A stretch of 11,560 bases of DNA, taken from assembly GCA_946481475.1 (NCBI GenBank), contig CAMLOB010000071.1, positions 1-11,560 of the forward strand. The letters run 5' to 3'. Shown here piece by piece: positions 7,025-11,560 of this stretch. The translations under genes and the position numbers were made by a program. Below the pieces are notes generated by a model. It saw only the letters and a list, made by a program, of their open reading frames with translations. It was not told the origin of the DNA and did no database searches. The DNA comes from an uncultured Chlorobiota bacterium (GTDB lineage Bacteria > Bacteroidota > Kapaibacteriia > OLB7). Within the stretch, counting starts at the first letter, position 1. Every line of letters starts with the position of its first letter.

Positions 7025-8398
7025 ATGCCTGACATTTTCATTACCATTCTAGCCTTCGTTATTCTCATCGGCGTTCTGGTCTTTATCCACGAACTGGGTC
7101 ATTTTCTTGCAGCCCGCTGGACCGGAATGCGGGCCGAGGTGTTTGCCGTCGGTATGGGTCCCCGCATTCTGGGATGGAACCGGATCAACGGGTTCTCCTT
7201 CGGCAAGCTGCCTGAGGATATCGAGCTGGGGGTCAACACGGACTACCGCATCGCCGCCTTTCCGATCGGCGGCTACGTGAAGATCCTCGGTATGATCGAC
7301 GAGAGCATGGATACCGATTTTGCCGAGAAAGAACCGGAACCGTGGGAGTTCCGGAGCAAGAACACCTTCCAGAAAGCCTTTGTCCTATCGGCCGGCGTCC
7401 TGATGAACATCCTGCTGGCCATCGCCATCTTTGCCGGCCTGAAGTTTTTCCACGGCGACGAGATCTGGAACACGACGACAATCGGTCCGCTTCCCCAGAA
7501 AGGGGCGACTGCCGTGGCGTATGATGCCGGTCTTCGTCAGGGAGACCGGGTTGTCTCGATCAACGGCGAGAAGGTGGAGAACTATCAGGAACTGCGCGAG
7601 CAGATCTACATCACGCAAGCCGGTGAAGATCTTGGGTTCCAGGTGGAGCGGGACGGGATGCCGATGACGATCAGTATTCCCCGCTCGGAGATTCCGGCCA
7701 ACCCGAACGAGCAGGGTTCCATCATCGTTCCGGATAATCTGGGTATTGCAGTCAACAGCGTGCTGGGAGGTTCTCCGGCTTATGACGCCGGAATTGAACA
7801 CGGCGATATTATCGTGGCTCTCGACGGTCGTCCCATCGGAACCACGGATGAGTTCATCAACTATGTCGGCGAGCATCAATCCGACCCCGTTACGCTGACT
7901 GTCAAGCGTGGTGAAGAGGAATTCGTCAAGAGCATTACGCCCGACGAGGGGAAGCTGGGTGTCGGTATCCAGGTGACCTATAACGGCCCGACTTCACGGA
8001 AAACCTACGGTGTCGGGGCGGCTCTTGCCGGAGGAGTCAACGAGGTTGTCAAACATGTGACCACGATGGTCAATCTGATCGGCGATCTCTTTGCCGGAAA
8101 GCAGAAACTGAACGAGTCGATTGCCGGTCCGGTAAAGATTTTCGAGATGGCCGGGGAGACCTTCGCCCTCGGTCCGGTCTGGTTCCTGACATTGATGGCC
8201 TCTCTGTCGGTGATGCTCGCTTTCCTGAACATCCTGCCGATCCCGGCTCTCGACGGCGGACATCTGGTCTTCGTTCTGGTCGAAGGGATCATGCGACGGG
8301 AAGTCCCGCTGAAGGTTCGCATCGCCGCCCAGCAGGTCGGGTTTCTGCTCCTGCTCGGCTTCATGGTCTTCGTCTTCTACAACGATTTCACCAGATAA
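7025..8398 (+). CDS. rseP: RseP-type site-2 intramembrane zinc metalloprotease
   Basis: Site-2 proteases cut substrates such as anti-sigma factors and signal-peptide remnants inside the inner membrane; RseP is the E. coli envelope-stress example. This protein has 457 residues, close to the E. coli length of 450. Its first transmembrane segment carries the zinc motif HELGH at residues 22-26. The beta-loop FPIGGYVKILGM follows. A second membrane segment lies near residues 118-140 (FVLSAGVLMNILLAIAIF). Two PDZ domains come next, one around AYDAGLRQGDRVVSINGEKV and one around AYDAGIEHGDIIVALDGRPI. The C-terminal membrane segments contain NILPIPALDGGHL, with the third zinc ligand at D410. The ATG at 7025 puts the first helix right at the N terminus, as is usual. 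The substrate is not apparent, because no anti-sigma gene is in view. A strong terminator follows. Confidence 0.96.
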   Translation: MPDIFITILAFVILIGVLVFIHELGHFLAARWTGMRAEVFAVGMGPRILGWNRINGFSFGKLPEDIELGVNTDYRIAAFPIGGYVKILGMIDESMDTDFAEKEPEPWEFRSKNTFQKAFVLSAGVLMNILLAIAIFAGLKFFHGDEIWNTTTIGPLPQKGATAVAYDAGLRQGDRVVSINGEKVENYQELREQIYITQAGEDLGFQVERDGMPMTISIPRSEIPANPNEQGSIIVPDNLGIAVNSVLGGSPAYDAGIEHGDIIVALDGRPIGTTDEFINYVGEHQSDPVTLTVKRGEEEFVKSITPDEGKLGVGIQVTYNGPTSRKTYGVGAALAGGVNEVVKHVTTMVNLIGDLFAGKQKLNESIAGPVKIFEMAGETFALGPVWFLTLMASLSVMLAFLNILPIPALDGGHLVFVLVEGIMRREVPLKVRIAAQQVGFLLLLGFMVFVFYNDFTR

Positions 8399-8430
8399 CG
8401 GGGTGGCCCCCTGAATCGTTCGTATATTCC

Positions 8431-8468
8431 GGCAGCGATCATCATCCGTGTGATCGCTGCCGTTTTTT
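8431..8468 (+). terminator. Strong rho-independent terminator after rseP
   Basis: GGCAGCGATCA (8431-8441) and TGATCGCTGCC (8451-8461) form a perfect 11-bp stem with a 9-base loop, followed by G and six T (8463-8468). It lies 33 bases after the rseP stop and should end a dxr-rseP transcript. Confidence 0.9.
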
Positions 8469-8502
8469 CTTGGTGGTTCTTTGTGCCCTTTGAGTCTTTG
8501 TG
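8469..8502 (+). repeat. Short CTTTGTG repeat between rseP and surE
   Basis: CTTTGTG-like heptamers occur at 8469 (one mismatch), 8479, 8488 (one mismatch) and 8496, spaced 8-10 bases. On the other strand this reads as the familiar CACAAAG-type low-complexity repeat. It starts directly after the terminator T tract and leads into the surE upstream region. Confidence 0.6.
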
Positions 8503-8562
8503 GTAGATCTTGACACCAACGCACGAAGAATCACCAGGGCCGGATAAGACAAACAGGGAGAT

Positions 8563-9369
8563 ATGTCGCAACCTCGCATACTGGTCTCGAACGACGATGG
8601 AATTTTCTCGAAAGGCATTCGCGCGCTGGCGGCTGAACTCGGCAAACTCGGGCACGTCGACGTCGTGGCCCCGAACGCACAGCAGAGCGCGGTCGGTCAT
8701 GCGTTGACCGTTGCAGTGCCGCTGAGGGTGGAACGCCACGAGCATAACGACAGGTTCTTCGGCTGGTCGGTCAACGGGACGCCGGCAGACTGCGTGAAGC
8801 TGGCCGCCCGCCATATCCTCCCTTACCAACCCGATCTGCTTGTCAGCGGCATCAATCACGGACGGAATACCGCAATCTCTCTGGTCTACTCCGGAACGGT
8901 CTCCGGCGCCACCGAAGGGACGATGCTGGGAATCCCGTCGATCGCCGTCTCGCTCGATGATTTTTCACCCGAAGCCGACTTCACCGCCGCCGCACGGTAT
9001 GCCCGGCGGATCGCCCGACAGGTTCTGCAGAACGGACTCCCCCCCGGCGTCCTGCTGAACGTGAACGTGCCGGCGATTGCCGAAGAGGAGATCAAGGGGA
9101 TACGAACGGCACCACAGGGAGAGTCGTACTGGAACGATCACTACGACGAGCGGATCGACCCGATGGACCGGACATACTACTGGCTGCACGGAGATTATGT
9201 GATTGTCGGAGAAGAGAGCGACGACCACATCCTGAACGACGGCTATGTCTCGGTGACGCCGATCCATTACCGGCTGACCGATGAGGAGATGCTCCGGCAA
9301 CTTCAGACCTGGACGTTCGACGATGACGAAACGGAGATTCCGGTGAACCTATCGGGCGGGGAATCATGA
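8563..9369 (+). CDS. surE: 5'/3'-nucleotidase SurE (survival protein)
   Basis: SurE is a metal-dependent phosphatase that removes phosphate from nucleoside 5'- and 3'-monophosphates, and in some species from short polyphosphate. It is linked to stationary-phase survival. At 268 residues it has the usual length. The metal-binding set is complete: D11 and D12 in RILVSNDDG, S42 in PNAQQSAVGHALT, and N98 in DLLVSGINHGRN. The conserved YSGTVSGATEGTMLGIPSIA block follows. The ATG at 8563 has a GGGAG just upstream, though closer than ideal. The last four bases overlap the ftsX start (ATGA), so the two genes are very probably cotranscribed and translationally coupled. Confidence 0.97.
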   Translation: MSQPRILVSNDDGIFSKGIRALAAELGKLGHVDVVAPNAQQSAVGHALTVAVPLRVERHEHNDRFFGWSVNGTPADCVKLAARHILPYQPDLLVSGINHGRNTAISLVYSGTVSGATEGTMLGIPSIAVSLDDFSPEADFTAAARYARRIARQVLQNGLPPGVLLNVNVPAIAEEEIKGIRTAPQGESYWNDHYDERIDPMDRTYYWLHGDYVIVGEESDDHILNDGYVSVTPIHYRLTDEEMLRQLQTWTFDDDETEIPVNLSGGES

Positions 9370-10226
9370 GGCCGGGATTTCTGGTCGCCGAAGGGCTTGC
9401 CTCGATTCGCCGCGTTCCCGGCGCCTCGATCATCGGGGCACTGCTGACCGGCGTCTCCCTGGCAATCGTCGGAGGTTTTCTTCTGATCGTCCTCGGTTAC
9501 CGGAGCGAACTTGACGACGCCCGGGCCTCGGCCGTCGTCGAGGTGTTTCTCTCCGACAGTCTGTCGCCGGAAGAAGGTCGGGAGACCGCCCGCAGAATCG
9601 GAGAACTCCCCGAAGTCCTCTCGACCAGACTCCGGACACCGGAAGAAGGGGCCGAACTCTTCGGCAGCGCAATCCGCCTGGACACCGGCATCACCGGAGG
9701 AGTCCTGCCGTTGCCGACGACGATCCGGGTCGATCTGCGGGAAGAATCCCGTACGTCCGCCCAGATCGAATCGATCCGGAGCCGACTGATGACGATGCCG
9801 GGAGTCGAAGATGCGGCATTTGCCAGCGACCTGCTGAAGACCGTAGAGGAACGGCTTCTCCTCTTCTCCCGTATCGCTCTGCTGGTCGGCGGACTTCTTC
9901 TTCTCGGCGTCATCGGTATCGTGGCGGTCACCGCTCAGTTGACCGTGGTCACGCGCCGCTCGATGATCCGGACGATGCGCCTGCTGGGTGCCGAACGCCG
10001 ATGGATCATCGCCCCGTTCGTTCTGCAAGGCTTTCTGATCGGACTGGCCGGAGGAACCATTGCCGCCGCCGGACTCTTCGGTATGGGAGAATCGATCCCG
10101 GAACTCCGCGCCGGTATCGACGGAGCGTATTTGATACCGGGATTGATCGCCACGGCTCTGCTGGGAGGAGTGCTCGGACTGATCGGCTCGGGAATTGCCG
10201 GAGGATACTCGATCCGGAAGAATTAA
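9366..10226 (+). CDS. ftsX: Cell division permease-like protein FtsX
   Basis: FtsX is the membrane half of the FtsEX ABC-type complex, which senses division-site signals through FtsE ATP hydrolysis and activates cell-wall hydrolases. This 286-residue protein has the family layout: a first transmembrane helix at about 20-44, then an extracytoplasmic domain of about 115 residues (VVEVFLSDSLSPEEG through MPGVEDAAF). Three C-terminal helices follow at about 165-192, 214-238 and 254-280. The cytoplasmic loop MIRTMRLLGAERRWIIAPF matches the conserved LvGA-x-x-x-FIrxPF region of the FtsX family. The start ATG overlaps the surE stop by 4 bp. FtsE is not in the window, so it must be elsewhere or absent. 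Another FtsX-domain permease is the main alternative. Confidence 0.9.
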   Translation: MRPGFLVAEGLASIRRVPGASIIGALLTGVSLAIVGGFLLIVLGYRSELDDARASAVVEVFLSDSLSPEEGRETARRIGELPEVLSTRLRTPEEGAELFGSAIRLDTGITGGVLPLPTTIRVDLREESRTSAQIESIRSRLMTMPGVEDAAFASDLLKTVEERLLLFSRIALLVGGLLLLGVIGIVAVTAQLTVVTRRSMIRTMRLLGAERRWIIAPFVLQGFLIGLAGGTIAAAGLFGMGESIPELRAGIDGAYLIPGLIATALLGGVLGLIGSGIAGGYSIRKN

Positions 10227-10234
10227 CGGGGGGA

Positions 10235-10374
10235 AATTCAAAATGAAAAATTCGAAAAAGAGAGGAGGAGTTCAAGCCTGAACGAATGCACCGACGACGA
10301 CCACAGTAGCTCAAACGGAAGCAGTGCCGATCATCCTCTTCCGTTTTTGAATTTTTCATTTTTCATTTTGAATT
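10235..10374. repeat. Inverted AATTCAAAATGAAAAAT repeats bounding the ftsX-lptG gap
   Basis: The 17-bp left arm at 10235-10251 is exactly the reverse complement of 10358-10374. The right side also carries a second partial copy (GAATTTTTCATTTT, 10349-10362), so the arm is locally duplicated. The arms enclose about 106 bases that contain a small GTTCA-AGCC-TGAAC hairpin (10270-10283) and a terminator-like hairpin. The right arm includes the first two bases of the TTG proposed as the start of the next gene. Confidence 0.8.
10313..10348 (+). terminator. Possible terminator after ftsX
   Basis: AAACGGAAG (10313-10321) pairs with CTTCCGTTT (10338-10346) across a 16-base loop, and the right side ends in five T (10344-10348). 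The large loop and modest G+C make it weaker than the rseP terminator. It could end the surE-ftsX transcript. Confidence 0.5.
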
Positions 10375-11542
10375 GAACTTGACGCGCGCCGATCGCTATA
10401 TCCTTCGCCAGTTCGTCCAGACCTTCTTTTTCGGTCTGCTGGCCTTCATCACGATCTACATCGTTGTGGATCTGATCGAGCATCTGGATGATTTCTCCGA
10501 CCGGAATGTCCCGTTCGGGATCATCCTTCAGTACTACCTCTATTCGGTTCCGGACATCGCCAAACTGATCGCGCCGATCTCGATGCTGCTGGCCGCCCTC
10601 TTCACGTTCAGCCGACTCGACTCCACTCATGAACTGACGGCTTTCCGTTCGGCAGGACTCGGCATGAAACGTATTGCACTTCCCCTGCTGACGTTCGGTT
10701 TTCTTGTAGGGGGAGGAATGATCTGGTTCAACGGCTGGCTGGTGCCGGAGGTCAACGCGCTCCGCTTCGAGATCGACCGGGAATATCTGGGACAGCACAT
10801 CCGCGGCGGGGCAAGCAACGTGTTGCTTCGGCTCTCCCCCACTCTCACGCTTCACATGGATTACTTCGATCCGGACAAGAACATCGCCAACACCGTCAGT
10901 CTGGAACGGCTCGATACGAACGCCCTCCTGCTGGTGCCGCGAACGATCTCCGCAACGGGAGAAAACGAAACGGGTATCGCCGGAGTCGATTCCATCAGGA
11001 CACTTGCAGTAGTCGAGCGGATCGATGCGAGGAGCATGGAGTACGACTCGGTGACCGGCGTCTGGACAATGGTCAACGGCATCGCACGGAACCTGCGGGA
11101 TCCGGAGCAGATCGCAGCCACCCCGTTCGGGGAACGGCAGATCGAGGGACTCCCCGTAACACCCGAAGAACTGATGCTGACGCAGCAGAGTCCGGAAGAG
11201 CTGACGCTGACCGAATTGCGGGAACGGATCGAACGGGAGGAACGGAGCGGCAGGGACGTACGGAAGCTTCTGATCGACTACCATTCGATCTTCTCCTTCC
11301 CCTTCGCCGCCTTCATCGTCGTCTTCTTCGGCATCCCCTTCAGTTCGACGCAGCGCAAAGGGGGGGCGGCGGTTCCGATCGCACTGACCGCGCTGATCAG
11401 CGCGATTTACCTCATCTTCACCGAAGTCAGCAAAACCCTCAGCTTCACCGCCGATGTCCCGCCGGTGGTCACCGCATGGCTGGCGAACGGACTCTTTCTG
11501 ATTCTCGGATTGATCAATCTGTTCCGGGCGGACAGAGGATGA
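10373..11542 (+). CDS. lptG: LptF/LptG-family LPS export permease (YjgP/YjgQ)
   Basis: LptF and LptG are the inner-membrane halves of the LptB2FG transporter that extracts LPS and pushes it to the LptC/A/D bridge. This 389-residue protein begins LTRADRYILRQFVQTFFFG, matching the family's DRYIL-x-x-F opening. It shows N-terminal membrane helices near 15-36, 60-80 and 100-120. A long periplasmic jelly-roll-like domain spans about residues 125-300, and three C-terminal helices lie near 307-325, 333-353 and 363-383. TTG at 10373 or TTG at 10379 are the possible starts; no ATG fits, and both touch or adjoin the repeat. The LptF-versus-LptG choice is uncertain; the symbol is a best guess. It overlaps the next gene by 4 bp (ATGA). 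LptD at the window start is a functional partner. Confidence 0.85.
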   Translation: MNLTRADRYILRQFVQTFFFGLLAFITIYIVVDLIEHLDDFSDRNVPFGIILQYYLYSVPDIAKLIAPISMLLAALFTFSRLDSTHELTAFRSAGLGMKRIALPLLTFGFLVGGGMIWFNGWLVPEVNALRFEIDREYLGQHIRGGASNVLLRLSPTLTLHMDYFDPDKNIANTVSLERLDTNALLLVPRTISATGENETGIAGVDSIRTLAVVERIDARSMEYDSVTGVWTMVNGIARNLRDPEQIAATPFGERQIEGLPVTPEELMLTQQSPEELTLTELRERIEREERSGRDVRKLLIDYHSIFSFPFAAFIVVFFGIPFSSTQRKGGAAVPIALTALISAIYLIFTEVSKTLSFTADVPPVVTAWLANGLFLILGLINLFRADRG

Positions 11543-11560
11543 AGTTCACATTCGAGAACG
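11539..11560 (+). CDS. Start of a further gene, possibly tRNA-guanine transglycosylase (truncated by window end)
   Basis: An ATG overlaps the TGA of the permease gene (ATGA), preceded by AGAGG, and reads MKFTFEN before the window ends. Stop-start overlap on the same strand supports a real, cotranscribed gene. The opening MKF-x-x-E resembles many Tgt proteins, but seven residues are far too few to name it. Confidence 0.5.

Noticed and set aside
8510..8548. Perfect TTGACA (8510-8515) as a surE promoter
   Set aside because: No acceptable -10 at 16-19 bases; the nearest AT-rich hexamer (GATAAG, 8543) is 27 bases away.
10331..11284. Minus-strand 317-codon open frame opposite the permease gene
   Set aside because: It is charged and His/Gln/Arg-rich text typical of an antisense shadow, and the plus strand encodes a clear membrane protein.

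Overview
The window looks like chromosomal housekeeping DNA from a Gram-negative (diderm, LPS-bearing) bacterium with fairly high GC. My best guess is the Bacteroidota/Chlorobiota (FCB) side of the tree. This rests on the style of the LptD-like barrel, a TAnnTTTG promoter box upstream of the SRP RNA, generally weak Shine-Dalgarno sequences, and short degenerate repeats in most of the larger gaps between genes. The phylum is an inference. Every gene I can support is on the + strand.

Layout. 1-1763: C-terminal beta-barrel part of an LptD/OstA-type outer-membrane LPS assembly protein, cut by the window edge. About 1844-2045: a promoter-like element and a small 4.5S-type SRP RNA (ffs) whose terminal helix runs into a T9 tract. 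2046-2349: a leader region with small hairpins. 2350-5322: a 990-residue RNase E/G. Its catalytic core is complete, but the S1 domain is split by about 480 residues of Arg/Lys/Glu/Gly/Ser-rich sequence with almost no hydrophobic residues. 5323-5751: a gap filled by two facing arrays of degenerate repeats that include a perfect 33-bp inverted repeat. 5752-6912: dxr (MEP isoprenoid pathway). 7025-8398: rseP (site-2 protease), closed by a strong terminator. 8563-9369 and 9366-10226: surE and ftsX, overlapping by 4 bp. 10235-10374: another repeat-bounded gap with a terminator-like hairpin. 10373-11542: an LptF/LptG-family permease, overlapping by 4 bp the start of one more gene, possibly tgt, that leaves the window.

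How the genes fit together. Much of the window concerns the envelope. LptD and the LptF/G permease are the two ends of the LPS export machine, RseP usually controls envelope stress responses, and FtsX couples division to wall hydrolysis. The SRP RNA serves membrane-protein targeting, and dxr feeds isoprenoid precursors to lipid carriers and quinones. RNase E/G would set RNA turnover and rRNA maturation.

The most unusual item is the RNase E/G. Its scaffold-like disordered region lies inside the S1 RNA-binding domain instead of at the C terminus, and its second half carries six Arg-rich modules spaced about 55-68 residues apart. The second theme is that four different short-repeat families occupy four gaps and touch the start or stop codons of neighbouring genes. 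I saw no CRISPR array, transposase, phage gene or defence system.
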